NCBI GenBank assembly: GCA_015179125.1
Contig: WHVA01000283.1
Coordinates: 81,607-145,606 of the forward strand
Reading direction: 5' to 3'
DNA: 64,000 bases
Source: Gautieria morchelliformis
Taxonomy: Eukaryota > Basidiomycota > Agaricomycetes > Gomphales > Gomphaceae
Shown here in pieces: positions 32,453-43,700 of the stretch. Made by a program: the position numbers and the translations under genes. Under the pieces are notes generated by a model. The model worked only from the letters and a program-made list of their open reading frames with translations. It ran no database searches and was not told the DNA's origin. Position 1 is the stretch's first letter; each line of letters starts with the position of its first letter.

Positions 32453-33264
32453 ATGAGTGGCAACGTGCTCCTCGAGACCAGTCTCGGCCAGATCGAAGTG
32501 GAGCTGTACTGGGACCACGCACCGAAGGTGTGTGGATATCAAGCAGGGCGCCCCCACGTTTCAGGTGACAGCTGATGCAGTCTCTAGACATGCAAGAACT
32601 TCCTGGAGCTCGCGTCGCGCGGCTACTATAACGGTGTCGTTTTCCACCGTATTATCTCGGTGAGCAACCCTCTGAAATTATTGGGAGTTTCTTACAGATG
32701 AGATGTCAGGACTTCATGGTCCAAGGAGGTGATCCGACGGGCACGGGCCGTGGGGGGACAAGCATCTACGGGCAGCGGTTGTACGTGAAATGACCCGTGA
32801 CTGAGATACCCTGGAAATTCAACCCCTTGCAGCGAAGATGAGATACACCCGGAACTGCGGTTCGTCGGTGCAGGTGTGTAGATACACACCGCGTGCCGCA
32901 TCTTTCTGCGTGTCTGACAGAACCTCCGAAGGGGTACTTGCCATGGCGAATTCAGGACCAAATACAAACGGTGCGTGGCATGCGGCACTGATATATATAT
33001 ATATATTCAACCCCTGATATGGGGTACAGGCTCCCAATTCTTCATGACCCTTGCGCCCACGCCATTCCTGGATGGCAAACACACCATCTTCGGGCGAGTC
33101 AGTGCTGGTATTCGTGTACTTCAACGTTTGGGAGCGGTGGCTACGGACAACCAAGACAGGCAAGTATCGGGCGTACGTCTAATAGATTGCGCGAGCCTCA
33201 TGTCATTGGCAGGCCCAAAGAAGATGTCAAAATACACAAGGCTTGGGTGGCGCAAAAAAATTGA
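32453..33264 (+). CDS. PPIL1: Cyclophilin-type peptidyl-prolyl isomerase, PPIL1-like
   Basis: Peptidyl-prolyl cis-trans isomerase of the small nuclear PPIL1/Cyp1 class, a spliceosome-associated cyclophilin. Several short introns; about 159 residues. It begins [20 protein letters not shown] (PPIL1 type, no signal peptide) and continues [88 protein letters not shown] and [12 protein letters not shown]. Catalytic Arg (FHRI) and the QGGD and SQFF motifs are present. The Trp usual in WLDGKH is Phe here (FLDGKH), a change linked in the family to weak cyclosporin binding. It ends HKAWVAQKN. Confidence 0.92.
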
Positions 33265-35239
33265 CTGTGGTTCTATGGCACCTCTCATGCTGTGCTTTGA
33301 TGTATCACAACTCGTTCACCTGTAACACCAAAAGGCAATATTTTGCCATACATTTCATCGAACAGCGATGGTGCGCTCAACCTCGTTTATGTAAGAACCA
33401 ATCCAAAAAGAGTGGCATCAATTAGTTTCGCGGTCAGTGTCTTGAGAGAAGGAGAGCCGCCGTAATATCTCCCCGGGAGGTCTCAAGGCGATTAGCGTGA
33501 GCGTATTCCACCCTCGGGCGTCCTTTTTTTTTTTTTTTTTTTTTATATCCATTTTTGTCTTTTGGGGCCTTGCCCTATGTAAGACGATGCATACATTTTT
33601 CTAACTTGTCCCTTGTAATCTAACCATCCTTGTTGTCTCTATCTCTGCATGTGCTCAGTGGGTGACCCCTGAGCTGATCCGTGCTTGTGTGAAGCGGGGT
33701 GTGTTTTTGGTATATAAGGATGATCATGCCTCTGAGACACCAATACTACCCCTTTAAAGCCAAACAGTCCAACCCATAAACCACATAGTAATCAACCTTC
33801 CACGGCTTATTTGGGCATGTAATACCCATGTGTACTTCAGTTTGTACCCCTCAGCTGTGACACCACCTTGACACCTTTCCTGCACCCCAACGAGTGGCAG
33901 CAGCTGCAGTCTACTGCCGATGTTTCTGGCCCAGCCTCTGGCTGTCGGTGTGACAAATCATGATAGTACAGGTACCCGGTACTCCAATGCATCAGTTGGA
34001 TGGATTAGATAATTAGAGTAGGTGTCATCATGTTCCTAAAGGGTCGGTTCTGAATTTCGGGTGTCCTTATGCATCACGGCACACTGCGTGCCCCTCAAAG
34101 GCAAGGCGCTATAGCTTTCTCCGGCCACGGCACTCCAGCAAGACACGAACCAGCTGTCCGTCGTATCGCACCATTTTAACCGTCGCCGCTGCAGAAGTTC
34201 TTAACATTCAGGCAAGAGGCGGGGCTCCACGACCTGCAAAAGCCAGCATCAGAACCTGAACTTGATGATCGACCAATTAAGTAAAGCGTGACCAGCACAG
34301 TCGTTTATACAGATGCCGGTCCTCGTACCCCATACTATGCGGACGTGACCGTGAAGTGATGCTGAATAAAAGATACCCAAAGGCATATTTATTGAAATAC
34401 TGGTAACTAAAATGAACCTGAGGGAATAAAGACTGTGATTTGTCGCACTCTACCATATGGTAACTCACCTGCCAGTGTATGACCTTGGAAAACGTTTATA
34501 TCGTATGCTCGCACAGTACATTCGTCGCTGTCCATAAGAACGAACCTTATCATGTTAGCCACTATACAGCGAACTGGGCCCATGCATTAGGCTTAAGAGC
34601 AAGCCTATTTTCCAAACGCACAGCGACTTCAAGTACATCTGTAGAAGTACACCCAAGCGGTATCCGCCATGCAGACACGATTATTATGGTCGTTGGAACC
34701 GCTAACGAGCTTTATCTTAGTCGCAACGATACACCCAACAGTGGCTTTACGGCCCTTACAGTAACTGGTGGAGCACACCATTTGTAGAAAAAACAAGAAT
34801 CTCACCAGCATCATCAGCTATTATGGTTCGATGATTAGAGGAGTTCTGAAGACGGGGCGTGACATCGATCAGTAGTCGTGGTGCAGCAGATTGCATGGGA
34901 GCGCGGCCTCAAGAAATATACGCATCTTTGAAACCAGAATGTGCGATGAAAAATGCAGGGACAACACTGCAGAATAAGCCACTTATAAGAAGAGGTCACG
35001 GGGACTTATTTGAAGCTAAGTATTACTACATAGGTGAAAAGGTCGCAGAAATGCAATCTATTAATCCTCACGTACAAGACAGTCTTCCACATTCCAAATA
35101 AAATCCGAATCGATGACTATGCAGCAATAGACACAAGTGACTAAGATTATTGAAAACCCAGGTGTCAAGACAATGGTGTGATCTCCGATTGACCATAAGG
35201 AACGACAAAATGTAAGAGAGTGGAGGTCAATACAATTCG
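33265..35239. other. Long intergenic region with a 21-T run
   Basis: Nearly 2 kb without a supportable gene. A run of 21 T at 33524-33544 follows a GC-rich segment, which could be a polymerase III stop, but I found no A/B box or known RNA. Open frames at 34479-34787 and 34859-35101 on the + strand have no family motif and no splice continuity, so I leave them uncalled. Confidence 0.4.
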
Positions 35240-37957
35240 CTAGCGACCTCGGCCGCTCGTCGACCTAGTTCTCGGTCGTGTGGGTGTTTCTTCATTGAAT
35301 GGCGGCAATTGACTCCCACGATGTGACCTTGTGTCGGCAGGGTACAAGCCAGCGTCGCTCAGTGCCCGGTCAACCAAGCGTGTTGATGGTCCAGCGGATG
35401 GCCCTGGGCCAGTCCAGCTACGCGCGAGTAATAGGTCGTCATCATCTTCCCCTTCATCTACGACCTCCATGTCACTCACCCCGACGCTCACGGCGTCAGG
35501 GTCATGATCAGGCTCGGCCTCGTCCTCGCTAACTTCATCAGAAATGCTTCCGTCCATTTCCCCAATCCATTCTTGGTCGTCAGCATCTCCGCCAAAGTCC
35601 CAAACATCCAAGTACGTCATGTCCAGTCTGTTGCTTGCCGCAACACACCATCTACCATCAAACACAACCTGCCAGACGCCGGTGATGCCCGTCAGCAGGT
35701 CACGAACGACAGAGCCATCGCGCACGTCCCACATCTTGAGTGTGCCATCCGAACCGCTCAGGACCTTAAATTCATCGTGTTGGAAGCAAGTAATTGCTCC
35801 TGTGTGCGCTGCAAGTGTATGCTGAAGTTGACCAGTCGACGGATCCCAAATGCGAAGGGTTGAATCGGCGGCAGCGGAAACAAGGTGAGATGGCGATAGG
35901 CCAAGCAAGCCAACAAGAGACGTGTGCCCTTGGAGGGTATGCAAACACTGTCCCGTTTTGAGACTCCATATACGAACTGTACCGTCCATGGAGCCGGAAC
36001 AACATTGGTTACGGACAGGATCTAAAACAACGCTGTACACTATGGTGCATTTTAATTGAGCACGAACATGGTTGATGCAAAATCAACAAACCTTTCTGGG
36101 TGTGGCCCGCAAGAGTCCAAGTGCAGACGCCGTCTATGATGTCCCAGATTCGCACAGTGCAGTCATAACTTCCTGAAACTAAAGTTCTTCCACGAGCAGC
36201 CAGGGCGCGCACAGCCTGTTCGTGACCCGTGAGCAACCGCAAATGATACGGGTTGTCATCTGTATCTTCCTGAAAACTTTTGTGAGTGAGAAAATGAAGG
36301 AGATGAATGCTGACTCACCTCTGCGGGGTCACCTTCAGAATCATTTGCGCCATAACACATGTACTCTTCTTCGCCTGGTCTGGGGAGGGTCCACACGCGA
36401 AGTGAATGGTCTCTGCTGCCCGTGACAATCATGGAACGCTTCGGCCACCTCTCTCTCTTGATCCCGCCACCTTCTATCTCAATGTCAAGCCACTCCGGCT
36501 TGACGATGGCCAGACATCTCACGGTACTAGTATGGCCCCCAAAGACATGTGTGCATCTACCGTTGGAAAGGTTCCACACTCTAACTGTTCTATCCGTGGA
36601 GCCGCTCACGAGCGTATTCTTGGTGGCTGCAAGCGCCCATACGCCGCCCTCGTGACCTTCCAGCGATCGTAACTGGTTACCAGTAGTGGGGCAATATACG
36701 TGAATAGAGTGATCGTCAGAGGCAGAAATAATACGGTTGTGAGAAAAGAGGAGGCATGTAACGACAGCGCCACCATGAGCAGCGAAGGTAAGTCGCCGTG
36801 GGTTGGTATTATTCATCCAGCGGGTCCGAGTAAGGTGTCGAGACTTGAACAAAATTTTATACGGATGTGGAAGAGGCAGCGCGTCTTCTCCAGGGTTCCC
36901 CATTCGACTGCGTCTGGAGAAAACTGCATACGCAAAGGCACGTTCAGGCTCGCCACCAAACCAAATTCTGGTCGTTTTGAGAAGCTCTCGCCAAAGAATG
37001 GGGTCTGAATCAATAATGGCCCGCCATGACTTGGATACTCGCGAAGCTCGGGCGAGAGTGGAATATGGTAGATAACTGAGGATAATGGAGGTGAGCTCAG
37101 GAGGCAGAAGAGTCAAAAAGTCACGAGCAAGAGTAGGGGTAAGAACGGAGTGGAGAGTTCTCAACACGGGTAGGGGAGAATGACGGAGGAGTGTGAGAAG
37201 GAGATGCGATTGAAGTGCCTGGGGAAGATTGTTGAAGTGCGACAAGATATGCGGTAAAGTCATGAGAGTTGTGACAGCCATATCGGGCTGAAATGGTGCA
37301 TTTGATGTGTTTGGATGCGGAGAGGAAACCGTACTTGGCGGCGCAGATGGCCAGGCATTAGTAGCAGGAGGAGACCCATTTGGAGACGGGAGCGGTGAGG
37401 GGGGCGCTGCAGCATTTGCAGTGCTCACGGCGGAAGCACGGGGCTTCTTTCTAGGAGGTGGACTGTTGTTAGCATTAACGATGCCAGGCGGGCTGAACGC
37501 CTCCACGCCTTCCATCATTTCGCTGCCGAGGCTATGAGATCTCTTCCTGCCGTACCTCTCGACAGCTTCTACGAGACCAACCGTGTGCTCTCTGTAGACG
37601 TCTTCGTCCCGTTTGAGCATTCGCCAACCATGGCCAGCGACGACCTCCTCCTCTTCAGCCATTTCTTGTTCCCCTTGAGAACCATCTTGGAACGTTGCGT
37701 GCGCACCTCCAGGAAACTCGATGGGAAACCTCCGAAGGGAACGTGGTAAATGTGCATTGAGAAGAGGGTATTGCTTGGGATCCTTAGGCGATGATGGAGG
37801 TGGCAATGGTGGGAGCGGGATCGGCGCGTACGTGGTCGTAGTCCTGGTCGTGGTCGTGACGCTACGCACGAGATAAAGGCGAGAAGAAACAAGAAGTTTG
37901 AGTTACTCACGTAGTAGTATTTACCGATGGCGCGAGGTATAGCGACGGACGCGACAT
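35240..37957 (-). CDS. CDC4: Cdc4-type F-box/WD40 protein, SCF ubiquitin-ligase substrate receptor
   Basis: Cdc4/Fbw7 family proteins bind phosphodegrons and hand substrates such as CDK inhibitors to SCF in the nucleus. A short first exon (37957-37911, MSRPSLYLAPSVNTTT) and a 49-bp intron precede exon 2, which carries a Pro/Ser-rich N-terminus and the F-box LPPELTSIILSYLPYSTLAR, followed by SKSWRAIIDSDPILWREL. WD repeats follow across three further introns: HNRIISASDDHSIHVY, KNTLVSGSTDRTVRVWNLSN, RSMIVTGSRDHSLRVWTLPR, GRTLVSGSYDCTVRIWD, QCCSGSMDGTVRIWSLKTGQ, SHLVSAAADSTLRIWDPSTG and KVLSGSDGTLKMWDVRD. The C-terminus is acidic and then Arg/Ser-rich, ending STSGRGR. All junctions checked keep frame. 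Confidence 0.92.
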
Positions 37958-38121
37958 GTTCGTGGTACAGGTCAAGATGAGGAATGCGGCAGCAATTGGC
38001 CCCAGTGTGGACTTTTATGGATCCATTTATACCGCGGTATGGTCTCAGTAATCATTGAAATTAAATCTACTAGAGCAAGGCCGAACACAAAGTATATGAA
38101 AAGCAAACGATGACGAAAATA

Positions 38122-39309
38122 TTATTCTCTAGTCCTTCTATTATCGGGCATACTCTCCAATTGACTGCGACTCCTCATTCGCGGTCTGCGCTTCGCATAC
38201 CACTCCCATGCCAATCGAACCACTTCCCCGTCTGCATCATATGGTGTAGGAATTTCGCTGTACCCTGGACGTGCTGTCGGGTGTCGCACATAAACGGCAG
38301 AGCACGTAGCGAACGATAGTTCGATGTACGCCGGGATGAAAATAAATGGAGCCGCATAATCAGGCAGTACGAAAGGTGTAAGTGACAAGTCCTTGGTCCA
38401 CGGCTGACCCGGCACACCCACGGGTGTTCTCCATTCGGGGACACCAGTTGTATCTTCACCTTGAGGCGCTTCTGCGCCCTGTGCTTCAGCGGCGTCCCCA
38501 TTCTCGGCTTGGGAAGTTTCTTTACCCTCTGGACCTGCGTTGGCATCATCGGCTTGAGAGGCTTCAGTTGGAGCTGCGTCGACATTATCGGCTCTAGTCA
38601 CGGTATTAACCTCTGTATCCGATTGGTGCCGGCGTTGAAGAAATCTGATGGCGGATGGGTCAACAGACACCATGTCACCAGGCGCAAGTCGCGTATTGGC
38701 ATTTGTATGCTGTTTGATACCTCCGAGGTTGTTCATGTAACGAGAGCAATACACGCACCTCTTTCCCGTTGAGCTTCACATTTCCATGTATGACCAACCT
38801 TCGTGCCTCGTACACGCTATGTGCAAAACAACACCTGAATATGAAGACGTCGATCCGCCGCTCCACTTCGCTGAACATCAAGCTTCCCACAGGCGCAAGT
38901 GCTGCCTTCGCTTCTCGCTCCATCTGCTTTTGCATCTGATCGGCTTCTCCTTGCCGCTTAGCCCATTTGACCAGTGACAATGCGCCTCCCAAGGCACTTC
39001 TACGTGGACGAACGTCTGGTAATGTCGTAGGTAGGTACCACCTTTTAAAGGTTTTTTCGTTAATATGATCTCCATGGTATGCTCTGACAAGCCGTTTGGA
39101 TATCCATCGCTGTTGGAAGAGTGTTTTTGACGTTCGATCAAATGTAGATTCCGATACTTTTGGACCAAATGAACGTTTCCAGAGGTTGTAGAGGTTGTGC
39201 GGTGACCAGCTCTACTATAAGAACTTAGTTGTGACACGTATAAAATATATCCAACAATTACCATGCGAGGAAGTGCCCGTGTGTGAGCAAACACATTCTT
39301 GTCTCTCAT
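38122..39309 (-). CDS. NAM9: Mitochondrial small-subunit ribosomal protein uS4m (Nam9)
   Basis: Nam9 is the mitochondrial S4 protein that nucleates 37S assembly on 15S rRNA. The start [16 protein letters not shown] is on a short first exon (from 39309). A 50-bp intron then leads to [37 protein letters not shown] and [12 protein letters not shown]. The S4 RNA-binding domain is [20 protein letters not shown] followed by [17 protein letters not shown] second intron follows, then [21 protein letters not shown] low-complexity Ala/Glu insertion precedes a conserved end ([40 protein letters not shown]). Late residues are basic. The frame is intact. Confidence 0.9.
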
Positions 39310-39395
39310 CTGCCCAGCTCGAATTTCAGTCAGCGAGGAAAGTGTCACTTCAGTGACAAATGACAAATTCTGTCACACTATAAGGCACGTGAAGC

Positions 39396-39563
39396 TTCAA
39401 GCTTCTATGCCCAGATCTAGGTTCGGCGCAAGCCTTGAAGCTCCGACTTCATCTCCAGAGGAGAGGCTTGTACCAAGCTGCCGCGCTAGGGGGACCGTTT
39501 CTTCAGGGTGCTGCGTCGGCCACAACACCTCTCGCGTCAAGGTTTCTTTAGATTATCGTAACA
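39396..39563 (-). repeat. Solo LTR remnant of the nearby Copia family, inverted
   Basis: Read on the minus strand from 39563, this begins TGTTACGATAATC and contains CCCCCTAGCGCGGCA, CTTGGTACAAGCC, a GTCGGAG block and GCCGAACCTA in that order. The Copia 5' LTR at 40281 starts TGTTATAATG and has the same blocks in the same order. Divergence and the missing second half show an old, truncated copy. The two face away from each other about 0.7 kb apart. Confidence 0.7.
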
Positions 39564-40280
39564 GAGATGTATTCTGACAACTTGTCCTGTGTGAGTAGCT
39601 AAGAATCATTTTAATTATGTCGTGATGTATGTGCCTTCTGGGACGAGTGACAAATGGCTTGTGAGGCACGTAGTTGAACCAGTCACTCAAGAATAATTTT
39701 AAAGAAATTATCACAATGACCTGTAGTATGTTTTAAAGTGATCCCATAAATTACTTTGCTACTCGGTGACCGGTGGGCGCAGCACCGGGCACTTTTCCAG
39801 ACGACGGTGTCGACAGTTCGTTACGTCACGTGACTTTAAGCACGCTCGCATTTTAAATGGACATCGACGTATGCTGGGGAGATATCCTGCTGTTATCATG
39901 CAAAGATGTTCTAGAGGACAGGCTTGGGATCATATTCTCTCTCATCAGTCATCTGGGAGTCTCCTATTATTGTTTCTCTTCTCTCCTTCTTGCCCAAAGG
40001 TTTGAAACCATGCCTGTCAATGACTCAATTTATTCGTACCACTACTATCATAGCGATCGAGCTGTCCCATTTGCTGCTAAAATTATTTAGGATATCTGGC
40101 CTACATTCCCAACTATAGATGTCCTTAAAAATCAGCGAACGGCCGTCTGTAACACGTTGACAAGTGAGATAGCACAATTGTGCCCACCCCCACTATTCCC
40201 AATGGGATATAAGACAGTTACTTGGTGATTAAGCATTTCTAACTAGCTAGGGAGCTCAAGAGACATATGGTCTAGTAGAT
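39564..40280. other. Intergenic AT-rich region between two LTRs
   Basis: 717 bp with no supportable gene. A CACGTGAC E-box-like site lies at about 39825. Confidence 0.4.
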
Positions 40281-40701
40281 TGTTATAATGAGTGAAGCCG
40301 TAGAGAGTACGGCTCGGATTCAAGCAGCGTCACCCTCGTGTGCGAGGGTGGCTTGTGGCTGGTGGTAGAGACAGTGTGAGATGGCCCCCCTAGCGCGGCA
40401 TCTTGGTACAAGCCCCTTCTCCGGAAGGTGCTCGCAGAGCGTGAACTTTGAGTCGGAGATGGGGCTTGTGCCGAACCTAGCCCAGATCAGGTCTCTGCAG
40501 ACGACGAGCAGCGAACTTTCTGGGTTCCTCCGTATTGAATACCATCGCTCAACCGTTAGTCATCCTGTGGCCACTCGTGGTTCCCATTTCCATCTCCTAC
40601 CGAATCCCTTAGTTACAGTAGTTACAGGCGCTGTATATTTTTCTGAGACTCGCTGGTTGAATATCATCTTCTTTACCCACAACCATCATCTACTCTCTAC
40701 A
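40281..40701 (+). repeat. Copia 5' LTR
   Basis: Starts TGTTATAATG and ends CTCTCTACA, giving the TG..CA borders of an LTR, immediately followed by the primer site. An inverted diverged relative lies at 39396-39563, and a differently diverged LTR starting TGTTATGAAA ends the second Copia at 63768. The exact left border is inferred from these shared starts. Confidence 0.7.
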
Positions 40702-40713
40702 GGTTATGGGCCC
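40702..40713 (+). other. Primer-binding site, initiator tRNA-Met half-molecule type
   Basis: GGTTATGGGCCC directly after the LTR is complementary to the anticodon-arm region of eukaryotic initiator tRNA-Met (GGGCCCAUAACC). This is the primer known for Drosophila copia, where a tRNA half is used, rather than the tRNA 3' end. The same 12 bases sit next to the LTR of the second Copia (63419-63430, minus). Confidence 0.75.
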
Positions 40714-40777
40714 CGCGCTCTAAACCATAATCCAAAGTAAAGTAGAAAAAAAAAAACTTCCTGTAACAATCGCCGTC

Positions 40778-43700
40778 ATGTCTGCCCTCACACAGCCGAG
40801 CTCCCTATACCGGATCGAACCACTCACTGGAGACAATTATCCCGCGTGGAAGGAGAAGATGCGATGGATCTTGCTTGAGCAAGATCTATGGGAACATGCA
40901 TCGGGTCAGGCGACGAAACCAGTGCCGGCCGACGACAAAAACGTAACGGCCCCGGAGAAACAAGCGATCGCAGATTGGATGAAAAGAGATCAACAGGCTT
41001 TCGCGGCAATCAGCTTGCGTATCAGTGATGATTACCTAGTCTATACATACGGTGCCACGACGGCACGTGAGGTGTGGCTAGCCCTGCTTACGATCTTCGA
41101 AGCAAGAGGGCCGTTGGGTATAATAAATGTACGTCGGGATTTCTTCCGCACTTTCATAGCCGAAGGCGGCAACATGGAAGAACATATACAAAAGCTGCGC
41201 AGCCTCCAACAGCAGCTGCACACACTCGGTGATCTAGTCAGCGATCGCGACTTCTGCAACGCGCTGCTCACCTCACTCCCCGGCTCCTGGTCCACATTCC
41301 TTACAGCGATCAATGCCGCTCTTCCCACGCTCTCCTCTGACGTACTCATAGCCCGCGTCCTCGAAGAGGATCGAACTCGGCGCTCCACTCACGGCATGGA
41401 GACGGCCTTGAGGGCACAGGACAAGCGCGGAAAGGGGCGAAATGGACGTAATGATGGCGGTGCCACAAAAGGGAAGTGTAATAATTGTGGCAAAAAGGGG
41501 CATTGGGTCAAAGACTGCTGGGCCAAGGGTGGCGGCAAAGAGGGGCAAGCGCCGAAGTGGTGGAAAGATTCAGCTAAGAACTCAAATGCAGACTCTACTA
41601 AACAAGCTACCGAAAGCAAAAACGCTGCTGACGACTTTGCATTCGCCGCCATAGAGTCCGCGGACCTTGAGCCGGGCGACCAGTCATCCATTGCTGGAGA
41701 TCTATCGTGTCGCGCCACCATCTCTGCATCAGAATGGCTGGCGGACACGGGATCGACGACACATATCGCCCGAAACAGGGGGGATTTTATTGAGTTCAGT
41801 TCTGACCCATCAGAGATTGAGGGCATTGCTCCCGGGAGCCCCTTGAAGACTTTAGGCCGCGGGATTGTCCAAATGGAATTCAAGGCCGGTGATCGCACGT
41901 TTACGGTGAGACTAACGGACGTGAAGCACGCTCCCGACGCACCAAACAACATTCTCAGCGTCAGGAGGCTCACGGACATGGAGCATGTAGCTCTGTTCAC
42001 CAACAATGGCGTGAAATTCCGTTCCCAGTCAGGGACGGTCTTCGCCGAGGGGCGCAAGGTAGGGCGCGTGTACCTCATGCGTGCCCGGATCCGCCCTGCC
42101 ATTCAGACGGATTTTGCCGCTGTGGCTAAGCCGAAGTCCTGGGACTCCTGGCATCGCATCCTCGGGCATGTCAACATCGGCGCGATCAAATTGATGAAAG
42201 CGCGCGATCTTGTCACCGGGATGGATGTAGACACGGCCGCGCCGGTGACACAATGTGTTGCTTGCATTCAGGGCAAGCATCACGTGGAACCGTTCCCCAA
42301 ACGGTCGGAAGACGCTGCTACATTGGTAGGCGATCTGACCATCTCCGACGTTTGGAGACCGGCGAATACAGAGGGCCCGGCGTGGGAACAGTATTTTTAT
42401 TCATTTACCGATGCCAAAAGCAGGTACTCCACCATCTATTTCAGCCACACTAAGGACGGCGTCCTTGATCGTTTCAAGGAATACGCCGCCCTGGTTGAAA
42501 CACAGACTGGGCTCCAGCTTAAGCGCCTGCGCAGCGATGGAGGCGGTGAATATATTAACGGTCCATTCAGAGATTTCTGCGCCCAGAAAGGGATCATAAT
42601 GGAATCTACCACCCCTTACTCACCAGCCCAGAATGGCATTGCCGAACGCCTGAATCGCACCTTGCTCGAACATGCTCGCGCCATGATCTTTGCGAAACAA
42701 GCGCCCAAGATCTTATGGCCCGAAGCCGTCGCCTACGCCTGTTATATCAAGAACAGGACACCCACTCGAGCCCTTGGCGCAGACATGACGCCATTCGAGG
42801 CCTTTTTTGGCAAGAAACCTGACATCGGGAGGTTGGAAGAATTCAGTAAAAAGTGCTGGGTCCAAGTTCCGGACCAGCGTCGTACTAAATTAGAGCCCAA
42901 ATCCGAGCAACACATTTTTACCGGCATCGCACCTAATGCTAAGGCTTGGCGTTTCTACAATGTCCACACGCGCCACGTCCAGACCTCCCGCAACGTCATC
43001 TTCGATGACATTGACAACGCCATTCATCCCGTCCCTGAGGACGATGACCTGGTGGTTGGGCCGCCTGCAGGGAACACCACCAAGGCCGCCCAGCCGGTCC
43101 CGGCCCCCGCTTCAGCTGCCGCGCCTCCAGTCAAGACCGCTGCTGTGCCTGTGGCTGTGGAACCGAAGGCGGATCCGAGGTGCAGCACCAGGATCGCGGG
43201 TAGACCCGTGCCTGATTACCGCCACATGCATGAGGGAGAGCGGGCATTGTCAGCGACGGAGATCATGACAGAGCCCGCGTCCTATGCAGAGGCGCTCCGC
43301 CGCCCAGATTACCCAATATGGCAGAAAGCCATGGAGACTGAGATGGAGCAGCATGCGGAGGTGGGCACGTGGACGCTGGCTGAGTTACCAGCGGGGAAGA
43401 ACGTGGTAGGCAGCCGATGGGTGTATGCGGCTAAGACTAATGCAGAAGGGAAATTTGACCTCGGAAAAGCGAGGGTCGTTGCGCAGGGGTTCACGCAACG
43501 ACCCGGCATGGATTATTTTGAGGTCACATCACCGGTTGTCAAATTAGACAGCCTCCGGCTCATCCTCGCTATCGCCATCCAAAAGGGATGGGAGATCGAG
43601 ATGATGGATGTCAAAGGCGCGTATCTTAATTCTACTCTAGATGAGGAGATATACATGCGCCAGCCGGACGGCTTTGACGATGGATCGCGTCGCGTGCTCA

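Noticed and set aside
33420-33544. Possible polymerase III RNA ending in the 21-T run
   Set aside because: No A/B box, no match to U6, 5S, SRP or RNase P RNA features; only a weak hairpin.
34479-35101. Two open frames of about 100 and 80 codons on the + strand
   Set aside because: No family motif, no splice links and ordinary length for chance frames.
41389-42102. Minus-strand frames inside the Copia Gag-Pol
   Set aside because: Antisense shadows of a strongly supported polyprotein.
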